From JAVKFY01 sp040223615 (GTDB taxonomy: Bacteria > Pseudomonadota > Alphaproteobacteria > GCA-2731375): 64,000 nucleotides of DNA. The stretch's first letter is position 1. Each line of letters begins with the position of its first letter. The stretch is taken from contig JAVKFY010000030.1 in NCBI GenBank assembly GCA_040223615.1, positions 1-64,000 on the forward strand, written 5' to 3'. Below are positions 47,356 to 61,541 of the stretch, piece by piece. Under the pieces are notes generated by a model, which was not told the DNA's origin, searched no databases, and was given only the letters and a program-made list of their open reading frames with translations. The position numbers were made by a program, and so were the translations under genes.

Positions 47356-48395
47356 GCGGTCGCGTAGTCTTTGAAGGTCGTATCGATCGACTTGATATCC
47401 TGAACCACGTCGGCCGGCAGGTCGGAGGGTGTGTCGGCCGACACCGAGGCGAAGACCGCGTCGGAGATGCCGCCGAAATGCGCCTCGATGGCGCCCTTGA
47501 TCTCGTCGTGACGGCCGACCGCGGCGAACAGGCGGACCACGTCATCGGAGACTTCCGCGGTCATCTGCTCCCACTGACCGGCCTTCGACATCTCGTTCAG
47601 CCTGTGGCCGAGGTCTTCCAGGCCGTGCGTCTCGAATACTGGCCAGTAAGCCGGCGTGGAACCGTAGAAGCCGATGCGCATGCGCACCCACTCGACCATC
47701 CGGGCCACTTCCTCGTCGTCCTTGCCGGTGGCCAGGAAGCCGCCGCCGCTGATCTCGAAGCTCTCGCGCGCGCGGCCTGAGCGGCGCATGCCCTCCTCGA
47801 CCTGCGGCAGGACCACGGTTTCCAGGTACTTGCGGGTGCAGAAGGGATGCAGGCGCACGCCATCGCAAACCTCGCCGGCAACGCGCAAGGTGGCCGGGCC
47901 GACCGCGGCGATGGTCACCGCCGGGGCCGGCGCGTCGAAGGGCTCGGGCACGAAGTTGGGCGTCATCAGCGTGAACTGAAAGTGCTTGCCCTCGTAGTTC
48001 AGCCGCTCGCCGGTCTTCCAGCAGCGGAAGATCGCACGCAGGCTCTCGACATATTCCTTCATGCGCGGCGCCGGCGCCGACCACGGCACCGAGAAGCGCC
48101 GCACGTTGTGCCCCTTCACCTGGCTGCCCAGCCCGAGCACGAAACGGCCGCCCGACGCCGCGTGCAGGTCCCAGGCCTGGCACGCCGCCGACATCGGGGA
48201 GCGGGCGAAGGCGATGGCGACGCCGGTACAGAGCTGCACCTTCGACGTATTCACCGCCGCGACGGCCAGCGGCAGGAAAGGGTCGTGCCGGTTCTCCTGC
48301 GTCACGATGCCATCGAAACCGCGCGCCTCGACGTCGCGGGCGGCGTCATGCACCTTGTTCAGGTTGTCCTGGGGAATGGTGGTCAGCAGGCGCAT
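47352..48395 (-). CDS. LLM class F420-dependent oxidoreductase 4 (TIGR03617-like)
   Basis: The 347-residue protein is a luciferase-like oxidoreductase with GFDGIVTQENRHDPFLPLA, GVAIAFARSPMSAACQAWDL and RFVLGLGSQVKGHN, the pattern of the TIGR03617 group of probable F420 enzymes. It is close to the protein at 49683: both have the SQVKGHN-x-RRFS segment and a PRM-x-EY-x-x-SLRAI helix. I chose the ATG at 48395 (MRLLTTIPQDNLNK), where the family begins. Its end overlaps the convergent beta-helix gene by four bases. The substrate is unknown. Confidence 0.85.
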   Translation of the reverse strand: MRLLTTIPQDNLNKVHDAARDVEARGFDGIVTQENRHDPFLPLAVAAVNTSKVQLCTGVAIAFARSPMSAACQAWDLHAASGGRFVLGLGSQVKGHNVRRFSVPWSAPAPRMKEYVESLRAIFRCWKTGERLNYEGKHFQFTLMTPNFVPEPFDAPAPAVTIAAVGPATLRVAGEVCDGVRLHPFCTRKYLETVVLPQVEEGMRRSGRARESFEISGGGFLATGKDDEEVARMVEWVRMRIGFYGSTPAYWPVFETHGLEDLGHRLNEMSKAGQWEQMTAEVSDDVVRLFAAVGRHDEIKGAIEAHFGGISDAVFASVSADTPSDLPADVVQDIKSIDTTFKDYATA

Positions 48396-48455
48396 GTCTC
48401 GATCCTCTGGTTCGCGGCAGTGTAGGATAGCGGCGGCATTCTGAGGAGACGGCCC

Positions 48456-49415
48456 ATGAGCATCGGTGTCGGCGTCGGCTTGGCGCAGAATCCGTTCGGC
48501 AGCGCGGACGCGTACTGGCGCTGGGTGCAGCTTTGCGAGGAGAACGGGGTCGACTCGATCTGGCAGACCGACCGGCTGATCTCGTCGGAGCCGTTCCTGG
48601 AGTGCATGAGCACGATGGCGGCGCTGGCCGGCGCCACCAAGAAGCTGAAGTTCGGCATGAACGTGGCCTCCCTGGCGCTGCGCGACCCGCTGCTGATGGC
48701 CAAGCAGTGCGCCACCATCGACTATCTCTCCAACGGTCGCCTGCTGCCGGCGTTCGGGCTGGGCAGCAACCGGTCGCGCGACTGGGTCGCCACCAACACC
48801 GACACGGCGCGACGCGGCAAGCGCATGGACGAGGGGCTGCAGATCCTGACCCGGCTGTGGGCCGGCGAGAAGCTCACCTTCAAGGGCGAGTTCTACGACT
48901 ATGACGAGGTGAAGATCGCGCCGCTGCCGGTACAACAACCACTGCCACTGTGGATCGGAGGCTCGTCGCAGGCGGCGTTCGAGCGTTCCGGCAAGTACGG
49001 CACCGGCTGGCAGGCCTCGTTCGAGACCCCGGCCGAGGCCGGCGTCGCGGTGCGCGAGATTCTGGCGGCGGCGGCGCGTCACGGCCGGCCGATGGACCCC
49101 GACCACATGGGCATGGGTTTCCAGTTCCGCTTCGGCAGTTGGGACGAGCCGATCATCGCCGACGCCACCGAGGCCTACCGCAAGCGGCTGGGCCGCGATC
49201 CGGAGAGCGCCTTCGCGGTCGGCGACGCGGCCGCCATCGTCGCGCGCATCAAGGACTACGCCGACAATGGCATCGCCAAGTTCATCCTGCGCCCGGTCGG
49301 CGCCGACGATGACGACCTGCTGGCGCAGACCCGGCTGATGGTCAATGAGGTGATGCCCGAGATCGCCGCGATGAACGCCGCCCGCAAGGCCGCAAAAACC
49401 GCGGCGGCGGAATAG
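48456..49415 (+). CDS. LLM class flavin/F420-dependent oxidoreductase 5
   Basis: The 319-residue luciferase-like protein starts MSIGVGVGLAQNPFGSADAY and shows VDSIWQTDRLISSEPFLECM, VASLALRDPLLMAKQCATID, RLLPAFGLGSNRSRDW and LPLWIGGSSQAAFERS. It belongs to a different subgroup from its TIGR03617-like neighbours. GAGGAGAC precedes the ATG. It is divergent from LLM gene 4 with 60 bases between starts, so the two may share a control region. F420 use is inferred from context. Confidence 0.85.
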   Translation: MSIGVGVGLAQNPFGSADAYWRWVQLCEENGVDSIWQTDRLISSEPFLECMSTMAALAGATKKLKFGMNVASLALRDPLLMAKQCATIDYLSNGRLLPAFGLGSNRSRDWVATNTDTARRGKRMDEGLQILTRLWAGEKLTFKGEFYDYDEVKIAPLPVQQPLPLWIGGSSQAAFERSGKYGTGWQASFETPAEAGVAVREILAAAARHGRPMDPDHMGMGFQFRFGSWDEPIIADATEAYRKRLGRDPESAFAVGDAAAIVARIKDYADNGIAKFILRPVGADDDDLLAQTRLMVNEVMPEIAAMNAARKAAKTAAAE

Positions 49416-49445
49416 GCGAAAGCCAGCGACGGAGACCGTCATCGA

Positions 49446-49618
49446 CACCCACCTCACCCTCGCCGAGCGACGCGACCTGAAGGTCGGGTCGGCGGGCTCA
49501 GCGAGCCCGCATCGGCGAGCTCTCTCCCCCCTTACGGCGGAGAGGGAGCCGCAATGTCATTGGCCGCTTCGTCCCTCTCCGGCCCTGGGGGCGGAGAGGA
49601 CAGGTGAGGTGGGGGAAC
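49446..49618. repeat. Composite intergenic element bounded by an 11-bp inverted repeat
   Basis: CCCACCTCACC at 49448-49458 is perfectly repeated in inverted form at 49603-49613. Inside lie the second three-way-junction repeat and two GC-rich hairpin-like blocks with CTCTCC / GGAGAG arms. The whole gap between LLM genes 5 and 6 (267 bases) holds no gene and looks like one mobile or amplified intergenic repeat. Confidence 0.6.
49459..49519. repeat. Three-way-junction repeat, copy 2
   Basis: It is the same 61-nt length as the copy at 119-179, with the outer stem 49459-49466 / 49512-49519, first hairpin 49469-49477 / 49482-49490 (one G-G mismatch) and second hairpin 49492-49499 / 49503-49510. 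Several stem pairs differ from copy 1 on both strands and remain paired. It lies inside the composite element at 49446-49618. Confidence 0.75.
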
Positions 49619-49682
49619 GATCCGGAGTTCAAGTGAAGTCGGCCGCCGGTGACAAATCCGGCGAGAACCACAGGAGGAAGAG

Positions 49683-50741
49683 ATGCGGGTAACGGCGTCG
49701 CTGCCGCTGGGCGACTGGAACAAGGTGGCGCCGATGGCGCGGGCCGCCGAAGCGGCCGGTTTCGACGGGCTGGTGTCGTCGGAACTGGCGCACGATCCGT
49801 TCGCGCCGCTGACGCTGGCGACGATGGCGACGGAACGTGCGGAACTGTCGAGCGGCATCGTGGTGTGCTTCCCGCGCAGTCCGATGATCGTCGCCGGCCA
49901 GGCCTGGGACCTGCAGGCCAATTCCGGCGGGCGTTTCCATCTCGGCATCGGGTCGCAGGTGAAGGGGCACAACGAGCGGCGCTTCTCCACGCCCTGGACC
50001 GCGCCGGTGCCGCGCATGCGCGAATATATCCAGAGCCTGCGCGCGATCTGGCGCGCCTGGGAGACCGGCGAAAAGTTGAACTTCGAGGGCGAGCACTACC
50101 GCTTCACCCTGATGACGCCGGATTTCTCGCCGCCGGCGACCGGTCTGCCGATGGTGCCGGTCTCAGTGGCAGCAGTCGGCCCGGACATGCTGCGGCTGAC
50201 CGGGCGGCTGTGCGACGGCGCCCGCCTGCACGGCTTCTGCACCCGCAAATACATCGAGAACGTGGTGATGCCGAAGATCGAGGAGGGCCTCGCCAAGGGC
50301 GGCCGCAGCCGCGAGAACCTGGAGATCAGCGGCGGCGGCTTCATCGCGACGGGCGCGACCGAGGACCAGGTGCGCGAGAAGATGGACTGGGTGCGCTACC
50401 GCGTCGCCTTCTACGGCTCCACGCGGACTTACTGGCCGGTGTTCGAGCAGCACGACCTAATCGAACTCGGCGCCAAGCTGCACAAGCACTCCACGTCCGG
50501 CGGCTGGGACAAGATGGCGGCGGAAGTGTCCGACGACGTGGTGCGGCTGTTCGCCGCCGTCGGCACCTACCGCGACCTGGCCGGCGCGATCGCGGAACGC
50601 TACGGCGATGCGGTCGACCAGATCCGCATGGAAACGCCGGAAGACGCCGACATGGGCGCCATCGCCGAAGTGGTGCAGGACGTGAAGAAGATCCCGGCGG
50701 CATTCAAGGGCTACGACACGAACTGGGCGGCGGCGGCTTAG
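49683..50741 (+). CDS. LLM class F420-dependent oxidoreductase 6 (TIGR03617-like)
   Basis: The 352-residue luciferase-like oxidoreductase is a close paralogue of the protein at 47352. It starts MRVTASLPLGDWNKVAPMA and has GFDGLVSSELAHDPFAPLT, VVCFPRSPMIVAGQAWDLQA, RFHLGIGSQVKGHNERRFS and a C-terminal VSDDVVRLFAAVGTYRDLAG. GAGGAAGAG precedes the ATG. Both paralogues keep the FxFYGST segment around residue 240, so they probably share a chemistry with different substrates. A REP-type element and the rpoD terminator follow. Confidence 0.85.
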   Translation: MRVTASLPLGDWNKVAPMARAAEAAGFDGLVSSELAHDPFAPLTLATMATERAELSSGIVVCFPRSPMIVAGQAWDLQANSGGRFHLGIGSQVKGHNERRFSTPWTAPVPRMREYIQSLRAIWRAWETGEKLNFEGEHYRFTLMTPDFSPPATGLPMVPVSVAAVGPDMLRLTGRLCDGARLHGFCTRKYIENVVMPKIEEGLAKGGRSRENLEISGGGFIATGATEDQVREKMDWVRYRVAFYGSTRTYWPVFEQHDLIELGAKLHKHSTSGGWDKMAAEVSDDVVRLFAAVGTYRDLAGAIAERYGDAVDQIRMETPEDADMGAIAEVVQDVKKIPAAFKGYDTNWAAAA

Positions 50742-50752
50742 ACCACTCCGTC

Positions 50753-50838
50753 GTCATGCCTGCGCAGGCAGGCATCCGGGGATCGTAGGGCGACGGCGGT
50801 TTCGACTCAGCCTGGATTCCCGTCTTCGCGGGAATGAC
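50753..50838. repeat. REP-type palindrome pair, copy 2
   Basis: Half A (50753-50779, stem TGCCTG / CAGGCA, loop CGCAGG) and half B (50816-50835, stem ATTCCCGT / GCGGGAAT with one G-T wobble, loop CTTC) lie 41 bases apart. They correspond to the two halves at 15-42 and 211-235. It sits between convergent genes (LLM 6 and rpoD), the usual place for REP elements. Confidence 0.75.
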
Positions 50839-50845
50839 ACGCCGT

Positions 50846-50881
50846 AAGAAAAACGGCGGCGCCTTTGCGGGCGCCGCCGTT
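50846..50881 (-). terminator. Intrinsic terminator of rpoD
   Basis: Read on the minus strand, a perfect 12-bp stem (50870-50881 with 50852-50863, loop GCAAAG region) is followed by TTTTTCTT. It lies about 20 bases after the rpoD stop and is the strongest terminator in the window. Confidence 0.85.
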
Positions 50882-50902
50882 GATTTCGGTATGGCTGGTT
50901 GA

Positions 50903-52903
<2,001 letters not shown>

Positions 52904-52993
52904 TCAGTACCTACCTCTCTAGTGCCCTGCCTGCCCGCCGCGCGATGTCGTTCCGCGCGTCCCCCTTTTTCACGGACTCGGCGGCCGCCCTTC

Positions 52994-54829
52994 TCAGAGC
53001 GCCCGCTCGGGCGTTTCCCGCTTCGCTGTTTCCAGCGCCTGCTGCGCCGCCGCGAGGCGGGCGTTGTTTTCCGGTGACGTGTCACGCGCCAGCGCGGTCT
53101 TGGCCGCGTCGACGTCCGCACGTAAATTTTCTAGTCGATGCAAATGCACCACGCCCTTCCATTCGGCCAACACATCGTCGAGCGATGCATCCGGCCGGAT
53201 GACCGTCAAAGACTTGGCGTGGGCGTTGGTCAATCTCGCCAAAGTTCCGGACACAGCCGTGTCGGTTAATCTGGAGTACAGGGCGTTGACGTCAAGGCCC
53301 CCCTCGCCGTCGGCGCTTACTATGATTTCCTGCCGAATTCTGTCAAGAGCGGCCGAGTCGAATCGCAGCTCGGCCAGTTCCTCGAAAACCTCGTCCAGCA
53401 TGGCCGGATGGGCCAGCACCAGGGCCAGCATCAGCCGCTCGCGCGCCTCGGTGGTCGAGGGGCCGCGCAATTCCGCGCGCGCCGGCGGCATCCGGCCGGC
53501 CGGCCGGCCGCGGCGGGCGTTCGGGCCATTCCAGGGCTTGAAAGGCTCGAACTGGCGTCGCGGCGGGGTGCGCGCCGCGCGCAGCCGGCGGCCGAAATCC
53601 TCGGCGTAGTAAGTCTTCAGCGGCGGATCGGTGATCGTCCGGGCGAGCGCCTGCAGACGCTCGCGCAGGTCCGCCCAGCGCTCCGGCGTATCCAGCGTCT
53701 TGCGCCCGGCTTCCTGGCGCCAGAGCAACTCCACCATCGGGATCGCGCCTTCCAGCACCTGTTCCATGGCGCGCGGCCCGGCTTCGGCGACCAAACTGTC
53801 CGGATCGTGGCCCGGCGGCAACATCGCGAATCGCAATGACAGGCCGCCGGCCAGCGCCGGCAAGGCACGCTCGGCGGCGCGTTCGGCGGCGCGCTGGCCG
53901 GCATTGTCGCCGTCGAAGCACAGGATCGGCTCCGGCTGCATGCGCCACAGCAGGCGCATCTGGTCCTCGCCCAGCGCGGTGCCGAGCGGCGCGACGGCTT
54001 CCGAGATACCAGCCCGGTCCAGGCCGATCACGTCCATATAGCCCTCGACAACGATCAACCGGCCGGCCTCGTGCGCCGCCTGGCGCGCGCGCGGCAGGTT
54101 GTAGAGCTGGTGCCCCTTATGGAACAGCGTGGTTTCCGGCGAGTTAAGGTATTTCGCTTTCTGGTCACCCAGCGCCCGGCCGCCGAAGGCGATCACCCGC
54201 CCCGAACGGTCCAGGATCGGGAACATCAGCCGGTGGCGAAAGCGATCGTAGGGCTCCGCACCGTCTTCCGGCTTGATCAACATGCCGGTCTCGATCAGCA
54301 GCTCGTCGTCGAAGCCGCGCGCCTTAAGCGCCTCGCGCAGCATCTGACGGCTGTCGGGCGCGAAGCCGAGCCGGAAGCGCTCGATCTGCACGTCGGGCAC
54401 GCCGCGACGCTCCAGATAGGCACGCGCCTCGCGGCCGCGTTCGCTGACAAGCTGCGCCTGGAACCAGTGCGCGGCGGCCTCGACACATTCCAGCAGCCGT
54501 TCGCGCCGGTCGCTGGCCTGGCGCTCCTGCGGGCTCGCCTGCGGCACTTCCATGCCGGCGTCGGCGGCCAGCCGTTCCACCGCCTCGGGGAAGCTCGCGC
54601 CCTCGGTCTGCATCACGAAGTCGATGGCGCTGCCCTTCGCGCCGCAGCCGAAGCAGTAGTAGAAGCCCTTGGCCTCGCTGACCGTGAAGGACGGCGTCTT
54701 CTCGTTGTGGAACGGGCACAGCCCGGTGTGCTCGCGGCCGCGACGGATGAGCTTGACCTTGCGGCCGATCAGGTCGGCAAGGCCGACCCGGCTTTTCAGT
54801 TCGTCGAGGAATCCCGGACTGAAACTCAC
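52994..54829 (-). CDS. dnaG: DNA primase
   Basis: DnaG lays RNA primers for DNA replication. The 611-residue protein has the CHC2 zinc finger C38, H41, C59 and C62 (TGLCPFHNEKTPSFTV and FYYCFGCGAKG). A TOPRIM core follows with VEGYMDVIGLDRAGI and ILCFDGDNAGQRAA, the metal-binding acids. The C-terminal helicase-binding domain follows an Arg-rich linker. The start is a GTG at 54829, six bases after the yqeY stop. Grouping with rpoD is the alphaproteobacterial version of the macromolecular synthesis operon. Confidence 0.97.
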   Translation of the reverse strand: MSFSPGFLDELKSRVGLADLIGRKVKLIRRGREHTGLCPFHNEKTPSFTVSEAKGFYYCFGCGAKGSAIDFVMQTEGASFPEAVERLAADAGMEVPQASPQERQASDRRERLLECVEAAAHWFQAQLVSERGREARAYLERRGVPDVQIERFRLGFAPDSRQMLREALKARGFDDELLIETGMLIKPEDGAEPYDRFRHRLMFPILDRSGRVIAFGGRALGDQKAKYLNSPETTLFHKGHQLYNLPRARQAAHEAGRLIVVEGYMDVIGLDRAGISEAVAPLGTALGEDQMRLLWRMQPEPILCFDGDNAGQRAAERAAERALPALAGGLSLRFAMLPPGHDPDSLVAEAGPRAMEQVLEGAIPMVELLWRQEAGRKTLDTPERWADLRERLQALARTITDPPLKTYYAEDFGRRLRAARTPPRRQFEPFKPWNGPNARRGRPAGRMPPARAELRGPSTTEARERLMLALVLAHPAMLDEVFEELAELRFDSAALDRIRQEIIVSADGEGGLDVNALYSRLTDTAVSGTLARLTNAHAKSLTVIRPDASLDDVLAEWKGVVHLHRLENLRADVDAAKTALARDTSPENNARLAAAQQALETAKRETPERAL

Positions 54830-54835
54830 GTCGTT

Positions 54836-55312
54836 CTACTGCGCCCGTTGTTGCCGCGCCGCAAGCAGTTCGCGCGCCAGGCCAGAAGCCATGGAAAAGT
54901 CCATCCGGCCGGCGAAGCGGCCCTTCAGCGTGGTCATGGTGCGGCCCATGTCCTTCAGGCCGCAACAGTCCAGTTCGTCGATCGCCTCGGCCACGGCCTC
55001 GCGGGTGGCGTCCTCGCCGAGCTGCTCGGGCAGGAACTCGTGGATGATGTCGATTTCCTGCTGCTCCTGCTCGGCCAGTTCCAGCCGCGCGCCGGCCTCG
55101 TAGTGGGCGATGGAGTCGCGGCGCTGACGCACCATCTGCTGCAGAATGGCCAGGATGCCGTCGTCGCTGACGCCGTCCAGGTTCCCTTCCGAGCGGGCCG
55201 CGATATCGCGGTCCTTGATGGCGGCGAGGATGAGACGCAGGGTCGAGACGCGACGCGAGGCCTTCGCCCGCATCGCGTCTTTCAGCGCCTCGCTCAAACG
55301 AGTTCGCAACAT
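54836..55312 (-). CDS. GatB/YqeY domain-containing protein
   Basis: The 158-residue protein is a stand-alone YqeY domain, similar to the tail of the amidotransferase GatB that contacts tRNA. It contains LRTRLSEALKDAMRAK, STLRLILAAIKDRDIAAR and the late DMGRTMTTLKGRFAGRMDFS. I chose the ATG at 55312, with GGGAAG eight bases upstream, over a GTG two codons earlier. It is the first gene of the yqeY-dnaG-rpoD unit and is divergent from carA. The precise function of stand-alone YqeY is not established. Confidence 0.9.
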   Translation of the reverse strand: MLRTRLSEALKDAMRAKASRRVSTLRLILAAIKDRDIAARSEGNLDGVSDDGILAILQQMVRQRRDSIAHYEAGARLELAEQEQQEIDIIHEFLPEQLGEDATREAVAEAIDELDCCGLKDMGRTMTTLKGRFAGRMDFSMASGLARELLAARQQRAQ

Positions 55313-55448
55313 ACGCACTACTTCCCGGATCGCCGGCGAAAGGTCCGCGATCCTACCCGATCGGCGGCGGCCATGTAAATCACGCGGCGGACCACGCGAT
55401 TTTGCCTAACCACCTGATTTGAAACGATTTTCTTGCCTGCTCGCCTGC

Positions 55449-55477
55449 TTGACGGCGGCATGGCTTTTGCTTATTTT
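55449..55477 (+). promoter_or_regulatory. Sigma-70 promoter of carAB
   Basis: TTGACG at 55449-55454 and TATTTT at 55472-55477 are separated by exactly 17 bases. They lie about 85 bases before the carA start in the otherwise gene-free 250-base interval between yqeY and carA. I see no attenuator-like peptide or hairpin in the leader. Confidence 0.6.
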
Positions 55478-55562
55478 GGCGCCCGCCGGCGGATTTCAAG
55501 GTCTGCCGTGCTGGCCGGCGGCAACGACGACGCCCGGCGCTTACATCAGGAGCACCTGAACC

Positions 55563-56727
55563 ATGACCGCGACGGATGCCCGGACATCCGCAGGGCCCGG
55601 CTGGGCCACGGCCGCGCTGGTGCTGGCCGACGGCACCGTATTCTGGGGCCACGGCGTCGGCGCGGAGACCGAGGCCGTTGGCGAGGTGTGCTTCAACACC
55701 TCGATGACCGGTTACCAGGAGATCATGACCGATCCGTCCTATGCCGGTCAGATCATCACCTTCACCTTCCCGCATATCGGCAATGTCGGCACCAACGACG
55801 AGGACATCGAGACCACGACGCCGGCGGCGCGCGGCCTGGTGCTGCGCATGGACATCACCCAGCCGTCGAACTGGCGCGCCACCCGCGACCTCGACGGCTG
55901 GCTCAAGAGCCACGACATCGCCGGCATCGCCGGTATCGACACCCGGCGCCTGACCCGCCTGATTCGCGACGGCGGGGCGCCGAGCGGCGTCATCGGCCAC
56001 CGCGCCGACGGCAAGTTCGACATCGCCGCGATGCAGGCCAAGGCGGCCGCGTGGCCGGGCCTGGAAGGCATGGACCTGGCCAAGGACGTGACCTGCCGGC
56101 AGAGCTACGAGTGGACCGAGACCGCGTGGCAGTGGAGCGCCGGTTACGGCCGCCTGCAGGACCCGAAGCACCACGTCGTCGCCATCGACTACGGCATCAA
56201 GCGCAACATCCTGCGCTCGCTGGCGGAACGCGGCTGCAAGGTCACCGTGGTGCCGGCGCAGACCCCGGCCGAGGACATCCTGCGGCTGAAGCCCGACGGC
56301 GTGTTCCTGTCGAACGGGCCGGGCGATCCGGCGGCGACCAGGGACTATTCGATGCCGACGCTGCAGGCGCTGCTGAAGACCGACACGCCGATCTTCGGCA
56401 TCTGCCTGGGGCACCAGATCCTGGCCCTGGCGCTGGGCCTGAAGACGCAGAAGATGGCGCTGGGCCACCGCGGCGCCAACCAGCCGGTGAAGGACCTGGA
56501 GACCGGCAAGGTCGAGATCACCAGCCAGAATCACGGCTTCGTGGTCACCGAGGACAGTCTGCCCGAGGGCGTCGTGCTGACCCACCGCTCGCTGTTCGAC
56601 GGCTGCGTGGAGGGTCTGCGGGTCGAGGGCCGACCGGTATTCTCCGTTCAGTATCATCCGGAGGCCTCGCCCGGGCCGCAGGACAGCCATTACCTGTTCG
56701 ACCGGTTCTGCCGGTTGATGGAGACGC

Positions 56728-56735
<8 letters not shown>
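55563..56735 (+). CDS. carA: Carbamoyl-phosphate synthase small subunit
   Basis: CarA removes ammonia from glutamine for carbamoyl-phosphate synthesis, feeding arginine and pyrimidines. The 390-residue protein has an N-terminal domain with [20 protein letters not shown] and a class I glutaminase domain. Its nucleophile is C281 in [15 protein letters not shown], with the His and Glu in [12 protein letters not shown]. The ATG follows CAGGAGCACCTGAACC. Its end overlaps carB by eight bases, so the two are translationally coupled. Confidence 0.97.
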
Positions 56736-59955
<3,220 letters not shown>

Positions 59956-60002
59956 GCTTTTTTCGGGCCCCGCACGCGGGGCTGGCGTTGATGGACGGGG
60001 TA

Positions 60003-60476
60003 ATGAACCGAATCCCGATGACTGCCTCGGGCTTTACCAGCCTGCAGGAAGAGCTGAAGCGTTTGAAGAGCGTCGAGCGGCCATCCGTGATCCGCGCGCT
60101 GGAGGAAGCCCGCGCGCACGGCGACCTGTCGGAGAACGCCGAATACGAGGCCGCGAAGGAACGCCAGGCCTTTATCGAGCGCCGCGTGGTCGAGGTCGAG
60201 CAGAAGATCGCGCTGGCCCAGGTGATCGATCCGTCGACCCTGGATGGCAACACGGTGAAGTTCGGCGCCACGGTCACCGTGGTCGATGAGGATATCGACG
60301 AGGAAATGTCCTTCACCATCGTCGGCGAGGACGAGAGCGACATCAAACAGCACCGGCTGTCGATCAGCTCGCCGCTGGCCCGCGCCCTGATCGGCAAGCA
60401 GGTCGGCGACGAGGTCCAGGTGAACACGCCCGGCGGCGGCAAGTACTACGAGGTGACCAAGGTCAGCTTCGGCTAA
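60003..60476 (+). CDS. greA: Transcription elongation factor GreA
   Basis: GreA rescues backtracked RNA polymerase by promoting transcript cleavage. The 157-residue protein has the N-terminal coiled coil with the acidic tip EEARAHGDLSENAEYEAAKE and the C-terminal FKBP-like domain ending PGGGKYYEVTKVSF. I chose the ATG at 60003 because MNRIPMTASGF matches the usual start; an in-frame ATG four codons upstream is possible. It is on the same strand as carAB, with a hairpin but no T-tract between, so read-through from carB is likely. Confidence 0.95.
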   Translation: MNRIPMTASGFTSLQEELKRLKSVERPSVIRALEEARAHGDLSENAEYEAAKERQAFIERRVVEVEQKIALAQVIDPSTLDGNTVKFGATVTVVDEDIDEEMSFTIVGEDESDIKQHRLSISSPLARALIGKQVGDEVQVNTPGGGKYYEVTKVSFG

Positions 60477-60497
60477 GCGGGCCGCGCTGGCGGCCTA

Positions 60498-61013
60498 CTA
60501 CTCCTCCCGCCCGGGCTCGAAACGCACCAGCACCTCTTCCCCGAACACATGGCTCTTGTCGATCGTGATCCGGGTCAGGTTTTCGGCCGTGAAGGTGGTG
60601 GCGTCGGTGGACTCGAGATCGGGGCGGATGCGGTAGCGCCGGTCCGGGCTCATGCAATCGACGATCTGGCGCACCAGCTTGCCGTACAGCTCCTCGGCCA
60701 CCGGCAGGATGCCCGTGAAGAAGCGACATTCCAGCACAGGATTCACGTCCTGCGTGATGGTGCAGACCTTGGTGTCGGGCAGGTAGCGCAGCGAGATGTA
60801 GCGTCGCTCGCCGTCGACCGAGTAGGTCGCCTGGGTGGTGGCGATGTCTCGAAACCGGCCGGGCGCCGCCTCGGTCAACTCCTGCAACGCGTCGCAGAAC
60901 TCGGCCGGCCGCCAAGCCAGTGCCGGCGTCGCCGCGAGCAGCATCACGGCGGCCAGCATGGCCAGGCCCGGTAACGTCATCACAGTCGTAGTCGTGGTGC
61001 GCGGCATCGGCAT
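60498..61013 (-). CDS. Hypothetical secreted protein
   Basis: The 171-residue protein begins with a basic start and hydrophobic stretch (LPGLAMLAAVMLLAATPALA) that looks like a cleavable signal peptide. The mature part has four cysteines (in AEFCDAL, TKVCTIT, LECRFF and VDCMSP), possibly two disulfides. No family is recognised. An internal Met (MTLPGL) could be the true start. It is convergent with greA and lies downstream of atpF on the same strand, 36 bases away. Confidence 0.6.
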   Translation of the reverse strand: MPMPRTTTTTVMTLPGLAMLAAVMLLAATPALAWRPAEFCDALQELTEAAPGRFRDIATTQATYSVDGERRYISLRYLPDTKVCTITQDVNPVLECRFFTGILPVAEELYGKLVRQIVDCMSPDRRYRIRPDLESTDATTFTAENLTRITIDKSHVFGEEVLVRFEPGREE

Positions 61014-61049
61014 GATCGCATCATAGCTCGATCCGGCCGCCAGCGGCGG

Positions 61050-61535
61050 TTAGTTCAAGCGTTGCCGCAGGTCCTTGATCGCGTCGTCGACCAGCGCCTC
61101 GCCGCGGGCGCCGGCGACCTGCGTCTCGATCACCTTGGCGGCGGCGTCGATCGCCAGATCGACGGCGGCGGCCCGCACTTCGCGCTCGGCCTGTGCCTCG
61201 GCCAGCGCGATCTTGTCCAGGGCCAGCTGTTCGCGCCGGGCCAGCGCCGCGTCCAGCTTGTCGATCGACTCGCGGGCCTCGCGCTCGGCCTCCTCGCGGG
61301 CGTGCGCGACCATCTCCTCGGCCTCTTTCAGCGCGTCGCGCTGCTTGCGCTCGTAGCCGGCGAGCAAGGCCTGGGCCTCCTCGCGCAGCCGCTGCGCCTC
61401 GTCGATCTCGTCGCGGATCGCACTGGCCCGCTCGTCGAGCGACTTCAGCAGCATCTTGTGCACGCCGAAGTAGACGAGCACGCCGACGAAGACCACGAAG
61501 GCCAGGCCGACGAAGAAGGTGGCGTCGAATTGCAT
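61050..61535 (-). CDS. atpF: ATP synthase subunit b
   Basis: The 161-residue peripheral-stalk subunit has one N-terminal membrane span (FFVGLAFVVFVGVLVYFGV) and a long charged coiled coil that reaches F1. With its neighbour b' it forms a b-b' heterodimer, as in phototrophic and most alphaproteobacteria. Six bases separate it from b'. It is the last gene of the Fo operon; the F1 genes are not in the window, again usual for this group. Confidence 0.93.
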   Translation of the reverse strand: MQFDATFFVGLAFVVFVGVLVYFGVHKMLLKSLDERASAIRDEIDEAQRLREEAQALLAGYERKQRDALKEAEEMVAHAREEAEREARESIDKLDAALARREQLALDKIALAEAQAEREVRAAAVDLAIDAAAKVIETQVAGARGEALVDDAIKDLRQRLN

Positions 61536-61541
61536 GCCCGC

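Noticed and set aside
59967..59982. Hairpin between carB and greA as a terminator
   Set aside because: The stem GCCCC/GGGGC is preceded, not followed, by a T-tract on the plus strand, so it should not end carAB transcription.
60480..60495. Perfect 6-bp hairpin after greA as a terminator
   Set aside because: GGCCGC/GCGGCC with a 4-base loop has no T-run on either side. It could be a weak site but is not supported.
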